A DNA stretch of 39,727 nucleotides from Bacteroidota bacterium (GCA_004297845.1 SCSP01000129.1:1-39727); one strand, 5' to 3'. Counted from the stretch's first letter, positions 7,088 through 16,389 are shown. The notes: generated by a model not told the origin, from the sequence alone. Program-made: numbers and translations.

Positions 7088-8910
7088 CAAAACTGTCTAA
7101 ATACCTGCTTCTGATTTCTATCTTCCGGCTTCTGATTGTTCCCTCTTTCTCTCAGACTACCGATGAGCAACTCGCCTTCCAGTACCTGCAGAACAAAGAA
7201 TACGACAAGGCCGTAGTTTACTACGAAAAGTTTTTCAATAAAAAAGAAGGCATCTCTTATTACGATCCTTACCTGCTATGCCTCACAAAACTCGGGCAGT
7301 TCGACAAAGCAGAAAAAATGATCAAGAAAATGATCAAACAACAACCTGCAAACCTTAGTTACGTTGTTGACCTTGGCACCCTTTATATTAAAAATGGTAA
7401 TAAAGCAAAAGGAAATACACAGTACGAACTTGCCATCAGGCAGTTACAGCCTGATCAGAAACAGATACTATCCCTCGCCAATTCTTTTGTGCAATTAAAA
7501 GAATGGGACCACGCCATCCTGACCTATGAACGGGGAAGAAAGCTTCTAAAGGGATTTTACCCATTCTACACTGAAGTTGCCGAAGTGTATTCCAAAAAAG
7601 GAGATGTAGCAGGTATGGTAAACCAATATCTTAATCTGCTGGATGAATACAACGACCAAATACAAACCGTGCAAAACGGATTGCAGCCTTCCTTCGGAGA
7701 AGACAGGGACGAAGCAAAAAATGACATCATAAAAATCGAACTCCTCAAAAAAATCCAGTCACAGCCGGATAAAGTGATTTTTTCGGAACTGCTTATCTGG
7801 TTCTTCGTTCAGGAAAAGAATTTCGGTGCGGCATTTATACAATCCAAAGCGCTTGATAAGCGTTTGCACGAAGAAGGAGATCGAATAATGAATCTGGGAC
7901 AATTGTGCGTTACAAACGAGGATTACGAGAATGCTTCAAAATGTTTCCTGTATATTATTGAAAAAGGAAAAGAAAATTATTATTATGTAAATGCGCGCAT
8001 GGAGCTGCTGAACTCTCTCTACAAAAAAGTTACAGCCAAATTCACGTACACACAGGCAGATTTGCTGGAACTGGAAAAGAATTTCAACGCTACATTAGAC
8101 GAACTGGGAAAATATGCCGGCACTGTCATTCTTGTTAAAAACATGGCTCATCTTAAGGCATTTTATCTGAACAAAACAAAAGAAGCATCGGTATTGCTGA
8201 ATGAAGCTATTAATCTGCCCGGCATCAATGAACAAATTAAAGCAGACTGCAAGCTCGAATTGGGTGATCTATCGCTTATGACCGGAGAAGTCTGGGACGC
8301 ATCCCTGCTTTACTCCCAGGTTGAATTTGACTTTAAGCATGAACCCATCGGACAGGAAGCAAAATTCCGGAATGCGAAGCTCTCGTACTATAACGGTGAG
8401 TTCAAATGGGCACAGGCACAATTAGATATTCTCAAGGGCGCTACGCAAAAGCTCATTGCGAACGATGCTATGTTACTTTCTCTGACCATCAGTGATAATC
8501 TAAAAGAAGACGATGATTCTTTGGCGCTCCTCTTATTTTCAAAAGCAGATCTTTCCGCTTTCCGAAATCAGACTGACAAAGCATTCGGCACACTGGATTC
8601 CATCTTGAAAAAATACCCCGCCACTTCATTGGCGGATGATATTCTTTTCAAAAAATACCAGATATACCTCAAAGCCGGGAAATTTACAGAAGCAGCGGAT
8701 AATTTACAAAAACTACTGAACGATTATTCCTTTGACATACTGGGTGATGATGCCCTCTTCAAACTGGCCGAGATGAACGAATTCAACCTGAACGCCCCCG
8801 AAAAAGCGAAACAGCTCTACGAAGAACTCCTCATAAAATTCCCGGGCAGCTTATATACTGTGGAAGCGAGAAAAAGATTCAGAAGATTGAGAGGTGATGG
8901 TGTGAATTAG
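7084..8910 (+). CDS. secreted TPR-repeat protein
   Basis: A 608-residue protein with a signal peptide (residues 1-24, ending PSFSQ) and TPR-like helical repeats through most of its length, clearest at AFQYLQNKEYDKAVVYYEKFF (about 30-50), around 90-170, and at the C terminus (LADDILFKKYQIYLKAGKF onward, then FKLAEMNEFNLNAPEKAKQLY). The order resembles periplasmic tetratricopeptide scaffolds of Bacteroidota; no enzyme motif is visible. It overlaps the upstream lipoprotein gene by four bases, and a probable outer-membrane barrel gene begins 15 bases after its stop, so the three may make one envelope-associated assembly. The partner and cargo are unknown. Confidence 0.85.
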   Translation: MTKLSKYLLLISIFRLLIVPSFSQTTDEQLAFQYLQNKEYDKAVVYYEKFFNKKEGISYYDPYLLCLTKLGQFDKAEKMIKKMIKQQPANLSYVVDLGTLYIKNGNKAKGNTQYELAIRQLQPDQKQILSLANSFVQLKEWDHAILTYERGRKLLKGFYPFYTEVAEVYSKKGDVAGMVNQYLNLLDEYNDQIQTVQNGLQPSFGEDRDEAKNDIIKIELLKKIQSQPDKVIFSELLIWFFVQEKNFGAAFIQSKALDKRLHEEGDRIMNLGQLCVTNEDYENASKCFLYIIEKGKENYYYVNARMELLNSLYKKVTAKFTYTQADLLELEKNFNATLDELGKYAGTVILVKNMAHLKAFYLNKTKEASVLLNEAINLPGINEQIKADCKLELGDLSLMTGEVWDASLLYSQVEFDFKHEPIGQEAKFRNAKLSYYNGEFKWAQAQLDILKGATQKLIANDAMLLSLTISDNLKEDDDSLALLLFSKADLSAFRNQTDKAFGTLDSILKKYPATSLADDILFKKYQIYLKAGKFTEAADNLQKLLNDYSFDILGDDALFKLAEMNEFNLNAPEKAKQLYEELLIKFPGSLYTVEARKRFRRLRGDGVN

Positions 8911-8925
8911 AACTCAAAAAAAATT

Positions 8926-9699
8926 ATGTTATACGGAAAACGGATTTTATTGACATCAACTTGCCTTCTGATAATTTTAGATTCTTTCAGCCAAACAAAA
9001 AAAAACAAACACCATTTTTATTTTTCATGGGGATATAACAAGGAATGGTATACCACAAATAATATTCGCATAAATCAACCATCGCTTGGAAATGATTATA
9101 GGTTTGTGAAAGTCAAAGGAGTTGACAAACCGGGGTGGAATACAGGGGTGTTTAATAAAGCGTTAACTATTCCCCAATACAATTATCGTCTTGGATATTA
9201 TATTAACGATAGGTGGGCGGTGGAATTAAATTTCGATCACACCAAATATCAGGTTCCGGATCAAGCGCTTCATATCACAGGAATATACCAAGGAAGAAAT
9301 ATAGATTCAACCTTTTTGCGTACAAAAGATAATCTCACCTATCAATTAAATAACGGAGCAAATTTCTTTTTGTTCAATGCGGTGAGAAGAATAAATATTT
9401 TGGGAAATGACTCCGCAAGAGTAAAAATGAACCTCTTGTTAAAAGGAGGAATTGGATTTGTACTTCCTCATGTAGAAAATAAAATTATGGGACAAGACAA
9501 CAAATCAGGCTTTCAGTATGCAGGGCTCGATGCCGGAACAGAAACCGGAGTTCAAATAACATTCTACAATCGTTTCTACTTAGAGTTCACCAACAAAGCA
9601 GTTTACGCCATGTACCGCAATCTGAATATTTATGAAGGCAGGGCAAAACAAAATCTTACCTCCTATGAGTTGATCTTATCTGCCGGAGTTTGGTTTTAA
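8926..9699 (+). CDS. probable outer-membrane beta-barrel protein
   Basis: A 257-residue protein with a signal peptide ending in DSFSQ (about residue 23). The mature part alternates polar and aromatic residues in strand-like blocks (HHFYFSWGYNKEWYT, YNYRLGYYINDRWAVELNF, VQITFYNRFYLEFTNKAVYAMY) and ends in the sequence SAGVWF, whose terminal Phe is typical of substrates of the Bam machinery. It therefore probably folds into a small barrel in the outer membrane. No specific family is recognised. It closes the STAS-lipoprotein-TPR cluster. Confidence 0.7.
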   Translation: MLYGKRILLTSTCLLIILDSFSQTKKNKHHFYFSWGYNKEWYTTNNIRINQPSLGNDYRFVKVKGVDKPGWNTGVFNKALTIPQYNYRLGYYINDRWAVELNFDHTKYQVPDQALHITGIYQGRNIDSTFLRTKDNLTYQLNNGANFFLFNAVRRINILGNDSARVKMNLLLKGGIGFVLPHVENKIMGQDNKSGFQYAGLDAGTETGVQITFYNRFYLEFTNKAVYAMYRNLNIYEGRAKQNLTSYELILSAGVWF

Positions 9700-9760
9700 T
9701 TCTACTTTTCTTGTCAATAATTTATACCCTAAATCTTACTATGGTTTTAATAGAATTTCA

Positions 9761-9768
9761 TACCTTCG
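9761..9768 (+). promoter_or_regulatory. candidate -7 box (TACCTTCG) of korA
   Basis: The same octamer that precedes the Fur-family gene, here 28 bases before the korA ATG. ATGG followed by a T-run about 19 bases upstream is a poor -33 match. Confidence 0.3.
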
Positions 9769-9796
9769 TTCTCTTCACGAACAATCCAATTATTTT

Positions 9797-11692
9797 ATGA
9801 CAACAGCCACACAAGAATCAAAAAAACAAGTAGAAAACAAAGAGTTAAAAAATGTTGTTATTCTCTTCGCAGGCGACTCAGGAGACGGTATCCAGTTAAC
9901 AGGCACCCAATTCACCAATACAAGCGCGCTGCTGGGTAATGACATCAGCACCTTCCCCAACTTCCCGGCCGAAATACGCGCCCCGCAGGGCACACTTGCC
10001 GGAGTTTCCGGGTTCCAGCTTCACTTTGGAAGCGTGAACATTTATACTGCCGGTGACCACTCCGATGTACTCGTTGTGATGAATGCCGCTGCGCTGAAAG
10101 CTAATATTAAGAACCTGAAACCGGGCGGGATCGTGATAGCAAACATTGAAGGATTCGGGCCAAAAAACCTGGAGCTTGCAAAATACCCTAAAGGAGATAA
10201 TCCCCTGAAAAACGGATCGCTGGATAAATTTAACGTGTACGAAGTGGATGTTACAAAACTTACCCGCGCTTGTCTGGAAGGATCCGGACTAGGTGTTAAA
10301 GATATTGACCGTTCCAAAAATATGTTCGTGCTTGGGTTTCTGCTCTGGATGTATAACCGCAGCATGGATCCAACGCTCAGCTTTTTGAAAGAGCAGTTTA
10401 AAAAAAAGCCGGAACTGATCGAGACCAATACAAAAGTTCTGAAAGCAGGATACAATTACGGAGAAACTACCGAAACCTTCACCACCCGTTACGAAGTGAA
10501 AGCCGCTCCGATGCCCAAGGGAATTTACAGAAGTATCATGGGAAATCAGGCTACAGCCATTGGCTTGATCACCGCAGCAAAAAAAGCCGGACTTACGCTT
10601 TTTTACGGCACCTATCCTATCACACCCGCATCTGATATTCTGCACGAACTTGCAAAACATAAAAACTTTGACGTTAAAACATTTCAGGCAGAAGATGAGA
10701 TCGCAGCAGTTTGTACTGCCATCGGGGCTTCCTTCGGAGGCAATCTCGGGATCACAGGATCCTCCGGACCAGGCATTGCGCTGAAAGCAGAAGCGATTGG
10801 ATTAGCTGTGATGCTTGAACTTCCTCTTGTGATTGTGAATGTTCAGCGAGGAGGACCTTCTACCGGCCTTCCTACAAAAACGGAACAGGCCGACTTGCTT
10901 CAGGCGCTTTACGGAAGAAACGGTGAATGTCCTATAGTTGTTGTTGCCGCTTCTTCTCCATCGGATTGTTTTCAAATGGCATACGATGCCTGCAGAATTT
11001 CTCTTGAACACATGGTACCTGTCATGCTTCTTACAGACGGATATATTGCCAACGGAGCTGAACCATGGAGATTCCCGAACGCAAAAGATATTCCTGAAAT
11101 AAAAGTAAAATTTGCAACCAGGAAGAACTCTGTTATTGAGAACGGGGACGGAAAGATTGAAAAATTTCTTCCCTACCTGCGCGATGAAAAACTTTCACGC
11201 CCTTGGGCTCTTCCCGGCACAAAAGGCATGGAACACCGCATTGGAGGAATTGAAAAGGAAAATGAAACAGGAAATATTTCTTACGATCCGGATAATCATG
11301 AGTTCATGGTGAAACTCCGTCAGGAAAAAGTGGACCGCGTGGCAAATTACATTCCGGAGCAGAAGATTGACAACGGAAGAGAGAAAGGAAAAATTCTTGT
11401 TCTCGGATGGGGGTCTACCTACGGCTCCATCAAAACGGCTGTGAAGGAATGCATTGACATGGGAATAGATGTTTCTCACGCGCATGTAAAATACATGAAC
11501 CCGCTGCCTAAAAATCTGGGGAACATTCTGAAAAATTTTGACAAGGTGTTAATGCCGGAGATGAACAACGGACAGTTTTCAAAAATCATCCGCGATCAAT
11601 TCTTAACTCCTACTATCAACTTCAACAAAATAAAGGGAATTCCTTTCTCAGCAGGAGAATTGAAAGCAAAAATTGAAGAATTGAATAAATAA
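9797..11692 (+). CDS. korA: 2-oxoacid:ferredoxin oxidoreductase, fused gamma-alpha subunit
   Basis: A 631-residue subunit of a two-subunit 2-oxoacid:ferredoxin oxidoreductase, most likely acting on 2-oxoglutarate: 2-oxoacid + CoA + oxidised ferredoxin giving acyl-CoA + CO2 + reduced ferredoxin. The N-terminal gamma domain (about 18-215) begins FAGDSGDGIQLTG. The alpha domain follows, with GTYPITPASDILHEL (about 269-283), the conserved QAEDEIAAVCTAIGASFGG and NVQRGGPSTGLPTKTEQADL. The C-terminal part (about 500-631) is the usual transketolase-like tail. Substrate choice (2-oxoglutarate versus branched-chain or pyruvate) is not certain from sequence. It is the first gene of the kor operon; its stop overlaps the start of an inserted GHKL gene by one base. 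Confidence 0.92.
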   Translation: MTTATQESKKQVENKELKNVVILFAGDSGDGIQLTGTQFTNTSALLGNDISTFPNFPAEIRAPQGTLAGVSGFQLHFGSVNIYTAGDHSDVLVVMNAAALKANIKNLKPGGIVIANIEGFGPKNLELAKYPKGDNPLKNGSLDKFNVYEVDVTKLTRACLEGSGLGVKDIDRSKNMFVLGFLLWMYNRSMDPTLSFLKEQFKKKPELIETNTKVLKAGYNYGETTETFTTRYEVKAAPMPKGIYRSIMGNQATAIGLITAAKKAGLTLFYGTYPITPASDILHELAKHKNFDVKTFQAEDEIAAVCTAIGASFGGNLGITGSSGPGIALKAEAIGLAVMLELPLVIVNVQRGGPSTGLPTKTEQADLLQALYGRNGECPIVVVAASSPSDCFQMAYDACRISLEHMVPVMLLTDGYIANGAEPWRFPNAKDIPEIKVKFATRKNSVIENGDGKIEKFLPYLRDEKLSRPWALPGTKGMEHRIGGIEKENETGNISYDPDNHEFMVKLRQEKVDRVANYIPEQKIDNGREKGKILVLGWGSTYGSIKTAVKECIDMGIDVSHAHVKYMNPLPKNLGNILKNFDKVLMPEMNNGQFSKIIRDQFLTPTINFNKIKGIPFSAGELKAKIEELNK

Positions 11693-12984
11693 TGAAGAAG
11701 AATTTTATACCCAAACCTTTAATAAAACAAGGGGGGCAAGAACTCATATTTGACAACTTGAATAATCCGAGAGTTATTTCTGAGTTCATTGATATTCTCA
11801 ATAAAACACTCAGCTCCCACAACAAGAATCTGATTCTTAACTTTAAAAATATTACAGCAGCATTTCCTAATGTTTGTGTTCCTATCGCGGGGATAATTGA
11901 AAATATAAGTTTAAAAGGGATTAACTTTGAATTTTATTATTTAACAGATTACTTAAAAAAACTTTCAGTTAAAGCTCCACTCCGAGTTCAAGAAAATAAA
12001 GAACTTGCTCAAAAAGCAAGCTTGGATAAGATTTGGAGATTTGATAGTGCAGAAGATATTTACCTTTTAATCAATTCTTTTGTTGATGAATTATCCCAAA
12101 TCATAGTTTGTGAAAAAGGTGTATTAGAGGGCTTTGAGTGGTCTATCAATGAAGTTCTGGATAATGTATTACAACATTCAAGCAGAAGTTTTGGCTACGT
12201 AATGGGACAAGTACATCCCAAAACTAAGCATTTTGTTTTTTGCGTTTACGACACCGGGCAAGGCATTTATAACTCTTTACTTTCGTCTTCTGTTCATAAG
12301 CCCAAAAACCCAGTTGAAGCATTAAAACTTGCAGTCAAAGAAGGGGTAACAAGAGACAAAAAGATTGGTCAGGGGAATGGATTATGGGGGCTTCATCAAA
12401 TTGTAAGTGAGAACACAGGCATACTAAATATTATTTCAAATTCAGCTTGTTATAATTTGACAAATAATGAATTTAAGACATTTGACCGCGTTCCTCAATT
12501 GCCTTATGACAATGGATGCGTGATAGATTTTCAAATTGACTACAGTAAAGAAATTTCCATTTCCAAAGCACTTGGCGGATACGAACCGGTAAATCTTAAA
12601 TTAGAATCTTTAGAAGACAATGCAGACAACATTAATATTGTCTTACGCAGTAAAGAATCAGGAGTAGGCACAAGAAAATCGGGAGAGAAAATCAGAAATG
12701 AATTGATTAATATTTACAAGCAATCAAACAAAAACATAACGCTTGACTTTGCGAACATTAATATTATTTCATCTTCTTTTGCAGACGAACTTATTGGAAA
12801 ACTTGTAACTGAATTTGGGTTTTATGGTTTCAATAATATATTCAAATTGAAAAATATGAATCCAAGCGTTCAATCCATTGTCCAGCGTTCAGTAGCACAA
12901 AGAATGATGGAAAGTTTCAATGGAAAGAATGGAGATAAATCAGACGTTACTACCTCTGAGAAAAAGGCAAACAATAATAAATGA
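11692..12984 (+). CDS. STAS-like / GHKL ATPase / DUF4325-like fusion, inserted between korA and korB
   Basis: A 430-residue cytoplasmic protein with three parts. Residues about 15-92 look STAS-like (NLILNFKNITAAFPNV). About 140-260 form a GHKL ATPase: N box WSINEVLDNVLQHS, G1 YDTGQGIY and G2 GQGNGLWGL. About 324-405 resemble the DUF4325 STAS-like family (ITLDFANINIISSSFADELIGKL, then LKNMNPSVQSIVQRSV). No histidine phosphoacceptor or membrane segment is present, so it resembles anti-sigma kinases and their antagonists in one chain rather than a sensor kinase. The start overlaps korA by one base (TAATG) and the end overlaps korB by four (ATGA). Its codons are much more AT-rich than its neighbours', suggesting later acquisition. 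Its function is unknown. Confidence 0.85.
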   Translation: MKKNFIPKPLIKQGGQELIFDNLNNPRVISEFIDILNKTLSSHNKNLILNFKNITAAFPNVCVPIAGIIENISLKGINFEFYYLTDYLKKLSVKAPLRVQENKELAQKASLDKIWRFDSAEDIYLLINSFVDELSQIIVCEKGVLEGFEWSINEVLDNVLQHSSRSFGYVMGQVHPKTKHFVFCVYDTGQGIYNSLLSSSVHKPKNPVEALKLAVKEGVTRDKKIGQGNGLWGLHQIVSENTGILNIISNSACYNLTNNEFKTFDRVPQLPYDNGCVIDFQIDYSKEISISKALGGYEPVNLKLESLEDNADNINIVLRSKESGVGTRKSGEKIRNELINIYKQSNKNITLDFANINIISSSFADELIGKLVTEFGFYGFNNIFKLKNMNPSVQSIVQRSVAQRMMESFNGKNGDKSDVTTSEKKANNNK

Positions 12985-14030
12985 ATATAAATATGAGTAC
13001 AACAACAGCAACTCCAACAACCGAAAAATTAACAGCAAAAGATTTTACCAGCGACCAGGAAGTACGATGGTGCCCGGGCTGCGGAGATTACTCGATCCTT
13101 AAACAGGCTCAAACCATCATGCCCGAACTGGGTATTCCAAAAGAGAATATTGCTTTTGTGGCAGGTATCGGGTGTGCATCCCGTTTCCCCTACTACATGG
13201 ATACATACGGACTGCACAGCATCCACGGACGTGCTACTGCAGTTGCATCCGGCTTGAAAGTTACCCGCCCTGAGCTCAGCGTATGGGTTGTTGCCGGAGA
13301 CGGTGACGGGCTTTCTATCGGAGGAAACCACACCATTCATTTGCTCCGAAGGAATATCAATGTGAATATGATGCTCTTCAATAATGAAATTTACGGGCTC
13401 ACCAAAGGGCAATACTCTCCTGCCTCTCCGCTTGGGAAGGTTTCGAAATCAACGCCCTTTGGCTCTATTGATTATCCATTCAATCCGCTCGCACTGGTGC
13501 TTGGGGCAGGCGGAACATTCATTGCCAGAAGCATGGACAGGGATCCTGTTCATCTGCGCACGATACTGAAAAGAGCGCATGAGCATCATGGAACTTCTTT
13601 TGTTGAAATATACCAGAACTGCAACGTGTTCAACGATGGGGCATTTGAAGTCTTTACCGAGAAAGCCAGCAAGAAAGAAGAAACACTTTTCATAGAGCAC
13701 GGCAAGCCGCTCATCTTTGGTGCAAACATGGACAAAGGAATCAAACTTGATGGATTTAAACCTGTTGTTGTAAATGTGGCTGATGTTTCTGCAAACGATC
13801 TTTGGATACACGATGAACGCGATGAAATGAAAGCAACACTGCTTACCCGCTTCTTTGACGATCCTAAAAAAGCCGGTCATATGCCAAGACCGTTCGGCAT
13901 TTTTCTCATCCAGGAAAAACCAACATACGAAGATGCCATGTCCGCACAAATTGCTGATACAATAAAAGCAAAGGGCAAAGGCGATCTGGATACTCTATTG
14001 AGAGGAAGAGAAACATGGACCATCAATTAA
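12981..14030 (+). CDS. korB: 2-oxoacid:ferredoxin oxidoreductase, beta subunit
   Basis: The thiamine-diphosphate-binding beta subunit, 349 residues, partner of KorA. Visible features: RWCPGCGDYSIL (about 29-40), whose cysteines with later ones bind the single Fe-S cluster; GIGCASRFPYYM; the TPP/Mg motif GDGDGLSIGGNH (about 106-117) with NNEIYGLTKGQYSP after it; and a C-terminal tail typical of the beta subunit. The first ATG overlaps the inserted GHKL gene by four bases; a second ATG at 12993 (MSTTTATPTT) is an equally plausible and perhaps older start. The 3' end overlaps the next gene by 16 bases. Confidence 0.92.
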   Translation: MNINMSTTTATPTTEKLTAKDFTSDQEVRWCPGCGDYSILKQAQTIMPELGIPKENIAFVAGIGCASRFPYYMDTYGLHSIHGRATAVASGLKVTRPELSVWVVAGDGDGLSIGGNHTIHLLRRNINVNMMLFNNEIYGLTKGQYSPASPLGKVSKSTPFGSIDYPFNPLALVLGAGGTFIARSMDRDPVHLRTILKRAHEHHGTSFVEIYQNCNVFNDGAFEVFTEKASKKEETLFIEHGKPLIFGANMDKGIKLDGFKPVVVNVADVSANDLWIHDERDEMKATLLTRFFDDPKKAGHMPRPFGIFLIQEKPTYEDAMSAQIADTIKAKGKGDLDTLLRGRETWTIN

Positions 14031-16384
14031 ATAGCCCATCCCAGCCTTCCCAAAGGGAAGGAGGAGGAACAACACGACTATTTTTTAGAGTAGGGTTAAT
14101 CGCATTTTCCTTTCTTGTTCCATCGCTCTTGAAAGTCCTTCCCTTTGGGAAGGATTTAGGATGGGCTTCTTCTTTTGCTCAAAATTACACCCGCATTGAC
14201 ACCATCCCCGTAAAAGTTAACGGCAACTGGTTGAAAAATCCCTGGACGGGCGGGCACAATTACATCCAACTTTCGGATATTGACATGAACTTTGACGGAA
14301 AGAAAGATATTTTCATATTTGACCGCACCGGACATAAGGTTACTGCATATATAAACAAAGGTACGCCCAATACGGTAGCGTATATTGATTCCTCTTTTAA
14401 GTACGCATCCAAATTCCCGCGCATGGAAGATTGGGCGATTCTACGTGATTACAACTGCGATGGGAAACCCGATATTTTCACCTACGCGATCACCATGGGT
14501 GGAGTGAAAGTATGGAAGAACACATCCTCAGGCGGAAACCTGCAATTCACCCTGCAAACAATTTATATTAAATCAGACTATACACCCACCGTCACAACCG
14601 ACCCGCTCTCAAACCTCTATGTTACCAGGGTGGATATTCCAACGGTGGATGATATTGACGGTGACGGAGACCTGGATGTTCTCACCTTTGATTACTCAAG
14701 TATCGGTGTTGAATTTCACATTAACAAATCTAAAGAACTTGGTTATAACTGCGATAGCCTGATATTTATCCTGGACCCCAATGGTTGCTGGGGAAATTTT
14801 GAAGAAAATGGCAGCAATTGCAGTATTAATCTCAACGCTTGCAGGATGATGAATCCTGACTCGGCCGGAAGAAAAATACATGAAAACAAACCTCTTCACA
14901 CAGGATCCTGCTCGCTTTGTTTAGATATGAATGCTGATGGAGTCAAGGAAATAATTCTTGGGGATATTTCCTGCTGTAACATGACTATGCTTACGAATAG
15001 CGGTTCCCCAACAGTTGCAAACATTACAGCAAAAGACACCGTGTTTCCGTCTGCTGATATACCTGTTAATATGAACTTATTCCCATGCGGATATTTTGTG
15101 GATGTGGACAATGACAATAAGCGTGATTTGATCGTGTGCCCAAATGCTCCCAATGCGTCAATTGACAATGAAAGTGTTTGGTTCTATAAGAACACAGGGG
15201 CTGACAATGCACCTGTTTTTTCCAGAATAAAAAGAAATTTATTCCAGGACGAAATGATCGAAGTGGGCGAAGGATCTGATCCCACATTCTTTGATTTTAA
15301 TGCGGACGGGCTTACTGATCTGCTTGTTTCAAATTACGCCATGATCAGAGACTCATGCCCTGCTTCTCCAGCAACCTACGGAGTATATGCCTATAAGAAC
15401 ATCGGAACTCTCACTAACCCTCAGTTTGAACTGGTCGATACCGATTACGAAAAACTCTCCATTCAGATGACAGGAGTCCCCAGCAAGCACCTCACTTTTG
15501 GGGATGTTGACAATGATGGTGATAAAGATCTGTTTGTCGGAGACTATAACGGGTTCATTCACCAGTTGGATAACACTGCCGGTCCAGGTGCACCTGCCGA
15601 TTTTCTTTACATGGGTTTGGTAACCGCTGCAGCATCACCCATTGATATTGGCAGCAATGCAACTCCTCAGCTTATCGATGTGGATAGGGATTCCGATCTG
15701 GACCTTATCATCGGAGAAAGGTCCGGCAATCTGAATCTTTACGAGAATATCGGAACCGCAGGCACACCCACATTTTCCCTGGCTACCGCCACATTCGGAG
15801 GAGTGGATGTGAAAAAAAACTGCTGCACCGGATACAGCGTACCTTTTATGTACGACAGTGCCGGAAAATACAATCTCATGGTGAGCAGCGAAGCCAACCG
15901 GAACTATCCCGCAACCGGATGGATTTGGTACTACAAAGACATTGACGCAAATCTGGGAGGTAATTTTACATTGGCCGACTCCCTGTACAAAAATATTTGG
16001 GAAGGAGACCGGATGATCGTTCATGGAAAAGACATCAACGGGGACGGGGCGATGGACCTGGCAATAGGAAACTATGCCGGAGGAGTAACTCTTTACCTGG
16101 GCGACAGCAGCCCTGTTGCTATACCGGAAATTAACTCAACTTTTTTTGATTTTACAATTTACCCTAACCCCTCCACAGAAAATTTCTCAATTACTCTCTC
16201 TCCTTTTGTTCCTGATGAAAAATATACGCTTACTATTTTCAGCTCAATTGGAGAAATGATTTGTTCCCGGCAAATTACCCGGTCCCAATTCAAAATCGAA
16301 AAACGACTTTCTTCCGGGATATATTTGTTTGCTCTGAGCGCTAATAATTTCAGCAAAACAAAAAAACTTGTTGTATTAAAATAA
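14015..16384 (+). CDS. T9SS-secreted FG-GAP/VCBS repeat protein
   Basis: A 789-residue extracellular or cell-surface protein. After a signal peptide (hydrophobic core about residues 24-42, ending SSFAQ) come several FG-GAP/VCBS-type calcium-binding repeats, each with an Asp-rich loop: DIDGDGDLDVLTFD, DVDNDNKRDLIVCP, DFNADGLTDLLVSN, DVDNDGDKDLFVGDYNG, DVDRDSDLDLIIGE, DINGDGAMDLAIGN. The last 75 residues or so are a type A T9SS sorting domain (FTIYPNPSTENFSITL through GIYLFALSANNFSKTKKLVVLK). The only available ATG lies inside korB. The signal-peptide region is bracketed by a large inverted repeat (14034-14061 and 14137-14166), and residues 7-22 read through one arm of it, so the N terminus is unusual. 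The ligand is unknown. Confidence 0.88.
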   Translation: MDHQLNSPSQPSQREGGGTTRLFFRVGLIAFSFLVPSLLKVLPFGKDLGWASSFAQNYTRIDTIPVKVNGNWLKNPWTGGHNYIQLSDIDMNFDGKKDIFIFDRTGHKVTAYINKGTPNTVAYIDSSFKYASKFPRMEDWAILRDYNCDGKPDIFTYAITMGGVKVWKNTSSGGNLQFTLQTIYIKSDYTPTVTTDPLSNLYVTRVDIPTVDDIDGDGDLDVLTFDYSSIGVEFHINKSKELGYNCDSLIFILDPNGCWGNFEENGSNCSINLNACRMMNPDSAGRKIHENKPLHTGSCSLCLDMNADGVKEIILGDISCCNMTMLTNSGSPTVANITAKDTVFPSADIPVNMNLFPCGYFVDVDNDNKRDLIVCPNAPNASIDNESVWFYKNTGADNAPVFSRIKRNLFQDEMIEVGEGSDPTFFDFNADGLTDLLVSNYAMIRDSCPASPATYGVYAYKNIGTLTNPQFELVDTDYEKLSIQMTGVPSKHLTFGDVDNDGDKDLFVGDYNGFIHQLDNTAGPGAPADFLYMGLVTAAASPIDIGSNATPQLIDVDRDSDLDLIIGERSGNLNLYENIGTAGTPTFSLATATFGGVDVKKNCCTGYSVPFMYDSAGKYNLMVSSEANRNYPATGWIWYYKDIDANLGGNFTLADSLYKNIWEGDRMIVHGKDINGDGAMDLAIGNYAGGVTLYLGDSSPVAIPEINSTFFDFTIYPNPSTENFSITLSPFVPDEKYTLTIFSSIGEMICSRQITRSQFKIEKRLSSGIYLFALSANNFSKTKKLVVLK
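14034..14166. repeat. inverted repeat pair flanking the signal-peptide codons
   Basis: The left arm, 14034-14061, begins GCCCATCCCAGCC and ends TTCCCAAAGGGAAGG. The right arm, 14137-14166, is its near-perfect reverse complement, beginning CCTTCCCTTTGGGAAGG and ending GGATGGGC. The 75 bases between encode the hydrophobic core of the signal peptide. Each arm also contains its own dyad, CTTCCCAAAGGGAAG. Confidence 0.85.
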
Positions 16385-16389
16385 TATTT

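Noticed and set aside
10042-10660. Minus-strand open frames opposite korA
   Set aside because: No recognised motifs; they overlap a conserved subunit gene and look like shadow frames.
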